Shown here: positions 13,301 through 23,059 of the stretch, one piece after another
Layout of the letters: each line of letters begins with the position of its first letter
Position numbering within the stretch: the first letter of the stretch is position 1
Assembly (NCBI RefSeq): GCF_026151205.1
Contig: NC_087074.1
Span: forward strand, 4,960,001 to 5,024,000
Direction: 5' to 3'
DNA length: 64,000 nucleotides
Origin: Bolinopsis microptera
Lineage: Eukaryota > Ctenophora > Tentaculata > Lobata > Bolinopsidae
The notes under the pieces: generated by a model
What the model saw: the letters and a program-made list of their open reading frames with translations, nothing else
Database searches by the model: none
What the model was told of the DNA's origin: nothing
Position numbers and translations under genes: made by a program

Positions 13301-15265
13301 ACGTATCGTCACGTGATGGGGAACCTGACGTCACGTGAGAGAGAATGTGACCTCACGCGAGGGGGAATGTGACGTCACGTGAGGGAGAATGTAACGTCAC
13401 GCGAGGGGGAACCTGACGTCACGTGATGGGAATGTGACGTCACTTGATGGGGAATTTGACGTAACTTGAGAGAGAATGTAACGTCACGTTAGGGGGAATG
13501 TGACGTCACGTGAGGGGGAATGTGACGTCACGTGAGGGGGAATGTGACGTCACGTGAGGGGGAATGTGACGTCACGCGAGGGGGAATGTGACGTCACGTG
13601 AGGGTGAATGTGACGTCACGTGAGAAAGAACGCTCCGTCACGTAAGGAAGAACGTATCGTCACGTGATGGGGAACCTGACGTCACGTGAGAGAGAATGTG
13701 ACCTCACGTGAGGGGGAATGTGACGTCACGTGAGGGAGAATGTAACGTCACGCGAGGGGGAACCTGACGTCACGTGATGGGAATGTGACGTCACTTGATG
13801 GGGAATTTGACGTAACTTGAGAGAGAATGTAACGTCACGTTAGGGGGAATGTGACGTCACGTGAGGGGGAATGTGACGTCACGTGAGGGGGAATGTGACG
13901 TCACGTGAGGGGAATGTGACGTCACGTGAGGGAGAATGTAACGTCACGCGAGGGGGAACCTGACGTCACGTGATGGGAATGTGACGTCACTTGATGGTGA
14001 ATTTGACGTAACTTGAGAGAGAATGTAACGTCACGTTAGGGGGAATGTGACGTCACGTGAGGGGGAATGTGACGTCACGTGAGGAAGAACGTATCGTCAC
14101 GTGATGGGGAACCTGACGTCACGTGAGAGAGAATGTGACGTCACGTGAGGGGGAATGTGACGTCACGCGAGGGGGAATATGACGTCACGTGAGGGTGAAT
14201 GTGACGTCACGTGAGGGTAATGTGACGTCACATGAGGGGGAATATGACGTCACGTGAGGGGGAATGTGACGTCACGTGAGGGTGAATGTGACGTCACGTG
14301 AGGGTAATGTGACGTCACATGAGGAAGAACGTTCTGTCACGTAAGGAAGAACGTATCGTCACGTGATGGGGAACCTGACGTTACGTGATAAGGAATGTGA
14401 CGTAACTTGAGGAAGAACGTTTCGTCACGTGATGGGGAACCCGACGTCACGTGAAGGAGAATGTTACGTCACGTGAGGGAAAATGTGACGTCACGTGAGG
14501 GAAAATGTGACGTCACGTGATGGGGAATGTGGCATCTACATCACGTGATTAAACGAATATTACCTGGCCATTTGATGTTGCAATGTGCCATACTCCCCTA
14601 CGATCATCATAAGAGCTGGACGTCACACACCCACCACTAGATGATGTTATTGTAGTGAGTGGAGCACAACTCCATTCCCCTGTTGAAGTATAGATTGAAG
14701 TACGAATAGATCGACGCGAGTGTAAAAATCAAAATCGAAAGACAAGGGTTTGCTAACGCAATATAGTCATTAGTGATCATGGCACACTTTGTAGATTTTA
14801 TGCCCTTTCAAAAAGGACTCTACAAACGTTTTAATTTTATGCAACTGGCTGTACTTGTTGTTTGCAACTTACTGCACGCTCGAAAGATCTGACATGCAGT
14901 GATCTTTCGAGCGCTGTTTTAGTATACTGTTTAGCAAGACAATGATAAATATTATTTTTAGATAAATATTACTATTAAATTACTTACTCGGTGCATTGTT
15001 AGCTAAAGCTGCAGCTACAACTGCAGGCAATCTGGAATTTAGGGTTCTCTTGATAATAATTAGCATCACAATAGTTCTCAAATTTTGTTCGACTGCAAAA
15101 CTGTATAAACCGAAATCATGTAATAATTTTTGGGCAAGCAAAATAATATGAGCCGGCTATCAATTCATACGTTGAATGGTTAAAATGTTTGTGTGATGTA
15201 CCTCGTGACAGTAACTAGAAATAAAATAAAACTTACAAGAACAGCAAAGAAAGTGCGACCAACAT
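878..15265 (-). CDS. Secreted multidomain VWD/C8/TIL/VWC/Ig protein, left tandem copy (21 exons, 3' end not seen)
   Basis: I rebuilt this gene from GT-AG junctions that keep one frame. Exons on the minus strand are 15237-15265, 14988-15031, 14564-14679, 12443-12624, 11895-12013, 11271-11413, 10895-11108, 10683-10795, 10204-10329, 9701-10076, 9427-9530, 9174-9267, 8547-8758, 8246-8416, 7998-8149, 7415-7886, 7127-7250, 6720-6906, 1538-2573, 1300-1393 and 878-1095. They total 4326 nt, or 1442 codons, with no stop. The product starts with a signal peptide and continues as a jelly-roll-like domain, VWC, VWD1-C8-TIL-VWC-Ig, VWC, VWD2-C8-TIL-VWC-Ig and further Ig-like segments. VWD assemblies of this kind form extracellular gels and adhesives in known families (mucins, hemolectin, SCO-spondin, sea-star footprint protein), so a secreted structural or adhesive role is my inference. 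The start is the ATG at 15265, which opens a classic signal peptide. The last two exons found in the right copy are missing from this window. Exon 11 uses a weak GTTAGA donor. Confidence 0.85.
1538..2573 (-). CDS. Left copy exon 19: C8, TIL, VWC and Ig2 in one 1036-nt exon
   Basis: This unusually long exon encodes four modules: C8 (PDMCDL, CADVVDQEPF, ICLCMAPSCSC), TIL ([13 protein letters not shown] to [17 protein letters not shown]), VWC ([14 protein letters not shown] to ECCPTCLADW) and an immunoglobulin domain (LALGCRV, VKWFKFDPG, REGKFKCVV). The same modules downstream of VWD1 are spread over five exons, so introns were lost or gained after the internal duplication. The acceptor follows a CCCTAG and the donor is GTAAAC. 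The matching exon of the right copy has exactly the same length. Confidence 0.85.
2581..3225. other. Extra segment in the left copy's intron 18
   Basis: The right copy's matching intron is only 207 bp. Its two ends match left-copy sequence at about 2574-2580 and about 3226-3240 (TATTACTATTAATGTATCAATCCA), so 2581-3225 looks like an insertion. It contains GGGCTAAAGCCC and GAAGCGAAGCGAGGGTC segments typical of dispersed repeats here, but I found no clear terminal repeats. Confidence 0.4.
3607..6080. mobile_element. TTAA-flanked DNA transposon with ~500-bp inverted termini (non-autonomous)
   Basis: The segment 3607-4118 is the near-exact reverse complement of 5582-6080. The outer ends read GGGGGCATACCCC and its complement, and both are bordered by TTAA (3603-3606 and 6081-6084). 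A TTAA target duplication is the signature of piggyBac-like and Kolobok-like transposons; which one cannot be decided without a transposase. The inner 1.5 kb codes for nothing convincing and contains a second nested element (4619-5160). The left arm has about 13 bp extra near 3620. The element lies in intron 18 of the left gene copy and is absent from the right copy. Confidence 0.8.
4619..5160. mobile_element. Nested MITE with GACATCTGTCCGACAG termini
   Basis: GACATCTGTCCGACAG at 4619-4634 is repeated in inverted orientation at 5145-5160. Related GTCGGACA and CGGACAA motifs lie just inside both ends. The element sits in the central part of the larger TTAA-flanked transposon. A related fragment with CGACATCTGTCCGACAGCG occurs near 12090-12160 in intron 4 of the left gene. 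No target-site duplication is obvious. Confidence 0.6.
6551..6642. repeat. Short AT-rich tandem repeat (TTAATTAATTACTTTATT units)
   Basis: About four imperfect copies of a 22-26 bp unit, TAATTAATTACTTTATTTAA, lie just downstream of exon 18 of the left gene copy. It looks like simple-sequence expansion with no coding content. Confidence 0.6.
6720..7886 (-). CDS. Left copy exons 16-18: end of Ig1, VWC-like module, VWD2
   Basis: Exon 16 (7415-7886) ends Ig1 at [11 protein letters not shown], then has a short VWC-like stretch with [13 protein letters not shown], and then opens the second VWD domain with ADPFYNIFDGSKFTFKGDC. Exons 17 and 18 continue it to [16 protein letters not shown], matching the GxCGxxxxxxxDD(F/L) signature. 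The second domain is shorter than the first because it lacks the stretch corresponding to exon 9. The acceptor of exon 16 joins AA to G, giving a lysine across the junction, and this is the same in both gene copies. Confidence 0.82.
7998..11108 (-). CDS. Left copy exons 7-15: VWC, VWD1, C8, TIL, VWC and start of Ig1
   Basis: Exon 7 is a cysteine-rich VWC-like module. Exon 8 opens the first VWD domain with [20 protein letters not shown], a close match to the family's DPHY-x-T-FDG entry. Exons 9 and 10 complete it and include the hallmark [15 protein letters not shown]. Exon 11 and exon 12 give the C8 module ([29 protein letters not shown]). Exon 13 is a TIL module (YECPEP to [11 protein letters not shown]), exon 14 a second VWC ([14 protein letters not shown] to CCPYCLDNW). 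Exon 15 begins an immunoglobulin domain with VTLTCEVL and IVWFKDG, finished in exon 16 by [10 protein letters not shown]. Each module tends to sit in its own exon. Confidence 0.85.
11271..15265 (-). CDS. Left copy exons 1-6: signal peptide and N-terminal jelly-roll-like domain
   Basis: Exons 1 and 2 join as M-L-V-A-L-S-L-L-F-L-L-P-A-V-V-A, a hydrophobic signal peptide likely cut after the alanine-rich stretch near residue 20. Exons 3 to 6 encode about 180 residues that begin with [17 protein letters not shown] and contain [41 protein letters not shown] and [14 protein letters not shown]. Alternating strands with a late W-I-D-G segment resemble the concanavalin A/laminin G-like fold seen in carbohydrate-binding and DUF1080-type domains. 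I cannot name the family from sequence alone. The intron between exons 3 and 4 is 1939 bp and filled by a minisatellite. Confidence 0.75.
12695..14530. repeat. 20-bp minisatellite of CRE/E-box-like palindromes in intron 3 (left copy)
   Basis: About ninety copies of a unit close to AATGTGACGTCACGTGAGGG fill the intron between exons 3 and 4. Each unit contains TGACGTCA, the palindromic cAMP-response-element core, overlapped by CACGTG, the E-box core. Variants such as GAACCTGACGTCACGTGAT and GAACGTATCGTCACGTGAT recur in fixed order, so blocks of several units (about 320 bp, for example 13280-13600 and 13640-13900) were duplicated as groups. The right gene has only about eleven units in the same intron. 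Confidence 0.9.
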
Positions 15266-15384
15266 AAGCTCGATTCCTTGTTCTATAATAAAAATGTTAA
15301 TGAGCGATAAACTCACGATCATAAGCACATAATATGCCAGTGCCGATAAGCACGACCGTCAGATTTATACATACCCCTTTAAAC

Positions 15385-16340
15385 AAGAATTGCGCCCGTT
15401 GTTTCGTTTTGGCGGACGCTAGATTTCCGTTCACTATAACTATAAATATAAGCTCCAATCACCTCACTTCATAATAATAATATTGATACACATCAGTAGT
15501 ACACTATACTACACATGCCACGTACAAATTAGGCTTATAACCTAATACTATACACAGTGGCGTAACTTAGGGCCCCGCAGACCCCGCTGTGCGGGGGGGG
15601 GGGCCGTATAACTATAAGGGGGGCGCAATTTTGCTGAATTTTAGGCCCTTTCACTGAAAAAACGCCTTATTTGTGTATTTTCCTGTCCAATTTAGCGTTC
15701 GGTGGACGCGAAAAAAATATTTGGGGTACCCTTTTTTGCTTCAGGGGGCGCAAAAAGCTGTAGGGGGGGGGGGGCGAGAAAAAAGTACCCGACCTTTATT
15801 TTTTTTTAAAAGGGACACACAAAATTTTAGGGGGGCACTTTTCGTCACTGAGCGGGGGGGGCGCCAACAAGCAAAGTTACGCCACTGACTATACATTGCA
15901 TAGTATACATTAAAATACACTCGCGCCGCGCATTCGTTGACAGGCTAGCTATATACATCAAATCTCCGCAAGCAATACTCGCGCGCTGCACTGCGCGCTA
16001 GTTGTCATGGTAACGGACGGAAGTAAGTAAGGAATGACATGACACCATATTTAAACCCACCTACTGCTATTTCCAAAATCCACGTTTTTCTGCAAAAAAG
16101 TCCGTTTGTAACCTTTTTGCTTTCACTATTGCCTTTTTGCAGAAAAAAAGGAATTTTGGAGAATCGAGGTGGGTGGGTTTAAATTTGTCGTCAGTCCGGT
16201 CCTTCCTTCCTTTCTTACTTACTTCCGTCCGTTACCATGTCAACAAGCAGCGCGCGGCGGTTGCTTGCGGAGATGTGATGTATAGCTAGCATGTGGTCAA
16301 TGAATGCGCGGCGCGAGTGTATTTAAATGTATACTATGTA
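15385..16340. mobile_element. Palindromic dispersed repeat, interrupted by a hAT MITE
   Basis: Segments near 15900-16080 and 16150-16340 are inverted copies of each other (AATACACTCGCGCCGCGCAT on one side, its complement on the other; both arms also carry TTACTTACTTCCGTCCGTTACC or its complement). The left part, from CAAGAATTGCGCCCGTTGTTTCG, matches in reverse orientation 25140-25330 and 39505-39685. The family therefore has at least three copies in the window. It lies directly upstream of the left gene's signal-peptide exon. Confidence 0.65.
15555..15887. mobile_element. hAT-type MITE with perfect 8-bp target-site duplication
   Basis: The element begins CAGTGGCGTAACTT and ends with the complement AAGTTACGCCACTG. 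It is flanked on both sides by ACTATACA (15547-15554 and 15888-15895). An 8-bp duplication and a CAGTGGCG terminus are standard for the hAT superfamily. The interior is G-rich with long G and T runs and no transposase, so the element is non-autonomous. Removing it together with one ACTATACA restores the dispersed repeat seen intact at about 39490-39540. Confidence 0.9.
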
Positions 16341-17980
16341 ATATTGTAATGTATATTAATTGACGATGTCAATTCATCTCAGCTCGTCGCGGCACAGTGG
16401 CGCATTTCACTACAATATCCCACTGCGAGCTCTTCAGTCGTTACGTCACATGCGCGTCTACAAAAACATTCTCGCGCGATACAATTACGTCAAGCTACTT
16501 CCTAGGTAGGTTTGTCACAATTTCGGCCGCGCTATATACAGTTACACGTACAAACACGTACAAACTGCGCGTCGAATTCAGAATTATCATAATATAATAT
16601 TATTTTGTTGTATTACAAATTAATTATTAAGTATTATACATGACATTAGTCCTGGGGAGCCCTGGCAAATACATATATTGTATATGTTCATGTGCATGAT
16701 CAAGTTAATAGAGATTAGGCGGAATGACAGGCTGCAGGCTGAGCACCGCCCAGTAAATACATAAAAATGTTAATTGCTTTTTAATTTATAGATCGACAGT
16801 TCACTTTCGACTAATATACTATATTAAATCGATTCGTTATATAATACATTATATAAACTTAAAACAGTGAAGTGGAAAAATATTGCAAGTGCAGGTGATT
16901 TTTGTCTTCAAACTAAACTTTTACATTGTATGTTATACTTATAGTGTATTTACTAAAAGCGTAAACTTGCGGATGAAAATTGTATCCCTTAATAACAAAT
17001 AAACCCCTATAACATAATACATCAAAGGAATAATATTATTGAGTAGAGTCACACTATAAAAACTTTTAGGCAAATGGCCACTTTTAGCAAAAGTTATATG
17101 TTATATGTTATATGTTATAGCCTGTCAAAGTCCATAAAATGATCACTTCAGAAAACGGGGCGGAGAACCGTGTTTTTTATAAATTTTTGACAAATATTTT
17201 TGACAGCATATTGTTTATCACATTTTTTTACATAAGATTAGTCCTGTGTCGTAATTTTTGTGTTTAATATTTGAATCTAAAATAATTATTATTTGGATTT
17301 TAAAGTACACGCTACGCCGCGCACTTTACTTGGAAGTGAAAAGATTTAATTCGATTTTTTGGAAGCGCGTATATTTGAACGCAATTCAACACGTGCACCG
17401 TCTAATGTCGTTCTGCTGTTGCTCGCTTGTTTCCTTTTAGCATCCCTTGTCACACGCTTTAATTTGTCCGAAAGTAACTGTATTATTGCACATTGCGATT
17501 ATGTTATTAAGTAATCGCTAGAGGGTATTTAGTGCTACTGAATTAGTGGAACTGTTAGTGGAACTGTTAGTGGAACTGTTAGTGGAACTGTTAGTGGAAC
17601 TGTGTACTAATCTTGTAGATTGATTTTTCTAATTATAGTATAGCTTCAAGCAGTGAACCAGAATTTTCGAGATTAAATTAAGTAAAACAAATATCATTAT
17701 TACTAGCTGAACCAGAATTTCCCTTGGGATGAAATGCTTTCCTGACGAACGTTCTTGTATGCTGGCATGATAACAACCGATTATATGGGCTGAAAGTGGA
17801 ATATGTGAGTACTTTTTTTTCAGCGGACACATTCCCGTATCGAGCTGCCTCGGAGCGTGGTTTTTCTGCTATGGTTCATCGCAAATTTGATCGCCGAGTT
17901 TCTCTCCTGTATCCCCCCTGAGATTATAAATCAAGACATTCTTGTTGCGATATTATTCATCTACAACATTCCGAACTATT
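16341..17980. other. Non-coding AT-rich intergenic stretch
   Basis: I see no supportable gene here. The left part (about 16355-16440) carries a reverse copy of a dispersed GTAGCGC-type repeat (TGACGATGTCAATTCATC, GGCACAGTGGCGCATTTCACTAC). A 12-bp tandem repeat lies at 17536-17602. The rest is simple AT-rich DNA with short open frames that look like chance. Confidence 0.5.
17536..17602. repeat. 12-bp tandem repeat TTAGTGGAACTG, five copies
   Basis: Five consecutive copies of TTAGTGGAACTG, essentially without mismatch. Such purity implies recent expansion. Confidence 0.9.
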
Positions 17981-17985
17981 TTCTA

Positions 17986-18639
17986 CTAGTTCTTAGCCGT
18001 GAAAGTGGAGGCAGAGCAAAGCTGGTAGACTGTTTTGACACAGCAGCACCGTAACACTGGATAACTCTTAACGGCGGATTTAACAGTTTTCTGGACTGAA
18101 TCTAGTTTTAAAGTTGTTATGTCCAATAGTTCTCCTTGCAACTGAATTACTGATTTCTGAGTATTCATTTCCTCTCTAATTTTATTCGCTGATAGAAAAG
18201 TACTATGACCCCACCACAATATCAGCCTTGTTGCCTTCCAGGATGTCCCGAGTACCAAGGTGATATCTACAAATAAATTGCCGTCTCTGATATAGTGATA
18301 CTTTGTTGGCTGAGCAGTAATCATTTCCTTCATTTTTACAACAATTTTCTGGCGAGCTGCTTTCTCCTCCCTATTTCTGTCAGGTGTGATGTACCATTTG
18401 TGGTACGCTGCATAATTAGATTTCTTCGGATTTCTTGCTCGAGCAAGAACCATTTTGACTGATTCCGTGCAAGCCAATGTCACTTTTATCGGTCTCGGTT
18501 TACCACTATCTGCAGGTTTTTTAATCCCGATCAAACTTGCTGCCACCACTTTAGGATCACACCCCGATGATTCCCAAATTTTGGTAATCACTTCTTTTGC
18601 CACTATATGTTGATCACAATTTTCCACAGAGAAGTCCAT
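17986..18639 (-). pseudogene. ORF1-like fragment of a non-LTR retrotransposon
   Basis: This 217-codon frame starts MDFSVENCDQH and contains KPRPIKVTLACTESVKMVLARA followed by a basic KAARQ-type helix region. The combination K-P-R-P-I-K-V-x-L, a run of basic residues and charged helices resembles the RNA-binding first ORF of LINE elements in aquatic invertebrates, where an RRM-like fold precedes a nuclease-bearing second ORF. No endonuclease or reverse transcriptase follows on this strand, so it is a remnant. It lies just past the 3' end of the broken LINE at 18713-20830 and may or may not belong to that family. The product name is inference. Confidence 0.5.
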
Positions 18640-18712
18640 TGTACAAAGTCCAAAAGAATGCTTGCAACAGTGTCTCCCAGTCGGTTGTGTCTGCTGTGGT
18701 GGTGGTGATGGG

Positions 18713-21054
18713 CTAGGCGTCTAAGGGTCCCTCAAGCAAGGTCTTCTTAGCAAACGCCAGGATTTCTATCGGGTTGGTGGTTAGTATGTCCAAGTTTAAG
18801 TCAGATTTTCCGAAGATTTCTTCTCTCGTCCTGATCGTTGCAGGGCACCGAATCCAGTGTGGTACTGCAACTGTTTCTTCTTCTTCTCCGCAACGGGGAC
18901 AAGTTGCACTCTTTGTAGAGTCGATCCTATTTTTGTAGTGGGACAGGTGAAGGCAATGGCCTGCTCTGAGTTGTGCTAGCAGCGCTCCGTCTTTCCTGCT
19001 CTCTATTTTACTGTCCGCTCTTTTTCTGTTGTATCCCTTGTAAGTCTGGGAGACCAGGTGGTGTTGGGGGTCGCTATCCTTGATGTGAGCCTTCGCTACT
19101 GCTCTGGCTACTCCGTATGAGATTGTAGACTGTCCTTGGCCCAGGTCCGGGAGTTGTGCTGCTTCCTTAGCTGCTTGGTCAGCGTATTCGTTCCCAGGAA
19201 TGTTGGAGTGGCCGGGAATCCACTCGTTGTCCCATGGAGTTATTCCAGAGTTTTCCTGATATCCTGTGTGTCTGGGTTCAGGCTATCGATGCTAGTCAGT
19301 AATGCCTGGCTATCAGAGCATATGATGGTGTCATCATACTTCTGCTTCTCCGTCATCCATTTCAGGGCTTCCGTAAGTGCAGTTTTCTCCTCACCATAGG
19401 AACAGGTGAACTTATTTCCCTTCTTTTTGATGGTCTCCAGTATAACGGGGTTAGCTGCTGACCCTGTGGTGATAACTGCTGCTGCTCCACCTTCCTTGGT
19501 TCCACCTTTACATGATCCGTCAGTATAGATGGTAGTACATAATATGTCGTACTTGTCAATCATTCTGATAGCACTTTGGGCGGTCAGTCTTTTGGCAGAG
19601 CTTTCGTTAGCTGTATCGCTTGTGTCCCAGAAAGTGTCTCTTGGTCGTGTGGAGAAAGGGTGTTGGTTGTTAGGCACAGCTGGATGGGATTTGGGTACTA
19701 GCATAGGAGTCTCTGGGAGTGCTGTGAACACTTTCCAGTTCCTTTTCCTCTGTTCTTCTGAAAGGGCTTCTACGGGATTTCCGTGAGTTGGTAGTTGCCC
19801 TCTGGTGGAGTTAGTTTTCTCTCTCCAGGAACTACGGATCTTGCTTCTGTGGGTGGTAGGTGTTTTAGGGCGTAGTGCTGTGTGCCTTGGATGATCTGAA
19901 GGGAGTCGGTCTGCTTTTTCTGCAGCAATAGTGATGATTCGCTCACTATGTGTCTTGTAGCTTTCAACTTCAGCTTCGATTCTTAGCGCTTCTGTAGGTG
20001 TTGACGAGTATTGACCAGTGACTAGCCTCAGGGCTTTGTTCTGTGCTTTTTCTAGCTTGTTGAGTTGAGTAGCAGATAGCCATGGTTGCCAAGCAGCTGC
20101 AGCATAATCAAGTACGCTCCTCTGGGTAGCAATGTACACCCTCCGTAGGTTTTCTTTCCTCCAGCCCCACTGTTTTCCTGCCAGGGACTTCAGTGACATG
20201 CTGTTGAAATGACAGTGTTCGGTCCATATGAACTCCAAGGAACTTTGGGCTAGCGTTGAACGGGATAGGTGTTACATCCAGGTTCAAGGAAGGTCTCCAC
20301 TTTGCTTCATTAGTAGCTGGAGTGAAGAACGTAGCTTCACTTTTATCTACATTGATCATCATATTTTTCCTGTTGCTCCATTCCTGTACTTTATCAAGAG
20401 CTAGCTGAACTTGTCTGTTGGCTTTGTTGAGATCGATGTCTGATGCCCACAGGGAGGCATCATCTGCAAACAGAGCTAGCTCTACTCCTTCTGGGATCAC
20501 TTCACTTATGCTGTTTAAATAGAAGAGGAAAAGCAGAGGGGATGACACTGCACCCTGGGGGAGACCCTGTCTCATAAAGACTCGCTTGCTGAATGCTCCG
20601 TTGTAGAGGACTTGGGCTGTTCTTTCTTTGAGGAATGCTCTGAACCAGCGTATGATTTGGGCAGGAACACCTGTATCAAGCAGGGTGTGGAAAAGTTCCT
20701 GCTGCCATACCCTGTCATACGCCTTAGAATAGTCCAACATCGCTAGTACTGTCCGCTGAGGAGGTTTTTTCTGGAATCCGTCGCTTATACCTTGAGATAT
20801 GCGGATCACCTGGTCCTCAGTACTTTCTGCCCCACTTCTCGACGTAGGAGGTTACGATTCTTTGCCTTAGCTCTTATATCACTATTCATCCAGCTATCTT
20901 TGTTTTTAGGGGATGTTTTCCCGACATGGTTGTAGCCAGCTTGTACTAAGATCTTGTTGAAGTTGGCTACCTTTTTGCTGAAATTTTCGGGAGCGTCTGT
21001 GGTCACGTCTGCTGTTGACAAAGCCTGCTGTTGAAAAAGCCTCCTTTCTTGCAA
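18713..21054 (-). pseudogene. Degenerate I-group LINE: reverse transcriptase and RNase H
   Basis: Reading 21054 to 18713, a linker segment (20830-21054) is followed by a reverse transcriptase with LDYSKAYDRVW, RQGLPQGAVSSPLLFLF and FADDASLWA, then by RNase H with YTDGSCKGG, CSDSQALL, WIPGHSNIPGNEYAD and finally CPRCGEEEETV near the C-terminus and a TAG at 18713-18715. RT plus RNase H marks the I/R1/LOA/Ingi group. The 5' endonuclease half is missing. About 100-150 residues before the palm motifs have been deleted at about 20830. The frame shifts near 20235 and again near 19240, so the element is dead although catalytic residues survive. A conserved cysteine motif survives in the tail. Confidence 0.85.
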
Positions 21055-21275
21055 ATAGGAATGTGGTTGTAGGTGTTATCTTTGCCACAAATGCATTTCT
21101 TGGCTATGTTGGCAATGGGTAGAGCGTATCTCAGTGCTATAGCGTCTTTGAACCCTTGCTTGTTCAAGACAAATCCGTACTTCTCATAAGGTAGTCCGGT
21201 CAGCCAGCTTGATGCACCTTTTTCACATGCATGTGGGATCTTCTCACTGATCGAAGGTGGAAGATCGTTCATCAG
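21055..21275 (-). pseudogene. Transposon-derived fragment with CxC...H...C motif
   Basis: An open stretch read on the minus strand contains LPYEKYGFVLNKQGFKDAI, LRYALPI, CICGKDNTYNHIPICKKGGF. The pattern R-Y-x(n)-C-x-C-G-K-x(n)-H-x(3)-C-K-x-G-G is a recurring cysteine/histidine module near the C-terminus of reverse-transcriptase-bearing elements in invertebrate genomes. It abuts the broken LINE at 21054, with an unnatural junction. I regard it as a remnant of a second element. Confidence 0.45.
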
Positions 21276-22015
21276 CTGGTTTTTGAGTGACTCCTACCTC
21301 TTGGCATGAGACAGGCTAATGGCAGACTTGACTGCTTTCCCAGCCTCTCTGTTTGTATTGAGAGTGGTGTGTTGCAATTTTGTCTGGTTCTAACGCGAGT
21401 CCCGAAAGCTCTGCGTGTGAACATCTGGCCTACCAAGTAAATTATTTGTCGAACTTGAGTAAGTTAACCTTTCGACCAAACATAGGATATTTTCAAGAAC
21501 CACAAGATATCAACTCTTTGTATCTTCAAGTACTAGTAATTTTTGGTTAGATCCTCATAAGAAGTTTACATCGCAAGCACTTTCGGATTGATAAATTTTA
21601 AATTAAATTATTGGCGCGCAATAAACGCGCGCACAGCAGAGTGTCCGATCGAATTATTACCGTTCAAAATTTTATGTGTATTTTACGATTTGAAATGATT
21701 TAGTTTGTCCGCTACTGTATTAGTTGAAACCTTATCTGTTCCAGGTGAAGCTAAAGGAATGTTTTATCTCTATAAACACTAATGATATCCGCTGTGCGAT
21801 AGCCGTGGATAGTGAGGGGTCTGAGACAGTGAGACATGCACTCCGTATTAACCGGTGAGTAATTTTCAACTTAGTTTATGTTCAATTCTTGTCTCCAAAT
21901 CTTAATTCAGTTATTAAATTAATGTTCCAATTGTATCTAGTCTATATATGTTCAATAATTCATGATTCCAATTGACTATTGTTTCTTATCGTCAGGAAAC
22001 TAACGTTCGAAGGAA
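21276..22015. other. Gene-free stretch between LINE fragments
   Basis: AT-rich sequence with no convincing open frame, RNA gene or terminal repeat. One region near 21735-21860 looks like unique DNA. Confidence 0.4.
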
Positions 22016-22634
22016 AAAAGAATATCCAGACTCAACACTGACAACACTCTTGGAGTACTCAAAGACAGGACAACACTTGTTATGCTCCAGCTCTACAAAT
22101 CCCTGATAAGGTCCAGAGTGGAGTACTGCTGCCCGCTTTGGAATCAAAACAAGATCTATGATGTCCAGTCTTTCGAGAGCATACAACGCTAGTTCACCAG
22201 ACGGATTCTACGGCTCAGAGACACCGATTAAATGGAATAGACTGAAGGAACTGAAACTTACATCACTGCAAAGACGCCGAGAACGCTACACCATCATACA
22301 TCTGTGGAAAGTTCTCCAGGGAATATGTCCAAATGTTCTAGATGTACAGTTCAGAGAGAATGCCAGACTGGGAGTTAAAGTTATACTCCCTTCTCTCACC
22401 AAACAAGCATCAGCTGCTGCACGCTCCACCTACGACCACTCATTCGCAGTAAGAGCTGGAAGACTCTGGAATGTTCTCCCCAAAATTGTCAATACTCAAA
22501 GGACTTTGACAAGCTTCAAGACATCTCTTGGAAACTTCCTAGACACCCTTCCAGAATCCAGACAAGCCCCTACTCCTGGATACAGTGCCGAAAACTCGAT
22601 TTCTACAGACATAGCGGAGTTCTACAGTTACTAG
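22016..22634 (+). pseudogene. 3' fragment of a CR1/Jockey-type LINE reverse transcriptase
   Basis: Upstream of 22158 the frame reads LYKSLIRSRVEYCCPLWN and ends in a stop at the SIQR motif. After a shift a second frame continues with LTSLQRRRERYTIIHLWKVL, ARLGVKVI, YDHSFAVRAGRLWNVLPK and LTSFKTSLGNFLDTLPE. These are the standard C-terminal thumb and tail motifs of RNase-H-lacking LINE reverse transcriptases (LYKSLIRPxLEYCxxVWxP; SFAVRxxxLWNxLP; SFKxxLDxFL). A stop codon and a frame change show that it is inactive. The true ends are not clear; about 300 bp of transposon-like 3' sequence follow. Confidence 0.8.
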
Positions 22635-23059
22635 CTACGAGTCCACATGGATCGAGATCTCATCAATCCTACCTTCGCTCACTACAAATGGACTCCACCA
22701 AGATGCTGCTTCCCCGGAGTTCAACATAGCTGAAGGATTGCTCCACGGCCTCTACTGCACTCAATGTTATCCTTTTCAAACCTTACTATCTGGAAATTTC
22801 TGGACTGTCTGAAGGCGGAGCAGGACATAACATATGTGAAACTCACGAAGAGACTGTGCAGAGAACGTCCTAGCCGAGGAGCAGCAAAGTGGATCTTAAG
22901 TATGACGAGAGACTGCAGACTGTTAACTTGATTTTCTTAAAGTTATTGGATGTATGATTTGAATTTATGATATAATGAATTTGTGATTTAAATTTATTAA
23001 CATGACTTTCAAATTGATAATCTCTCTTGGTGAAGAATATAATAATAATTTGTATAATT

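Noticed and set aside
12695-14530. Possible CRISPR array
   Set aside because: The units are contiguous without unique spacers, and the host is eukaryotic. It is a minisatellite.
878-15265. Luciferase of the ostracod type, which also contains VWD domains
   Set aside because: The many extra TIL, VWC and Ig modules and the length do not fit; VWD domains alone are not evidence of luciferase activity.
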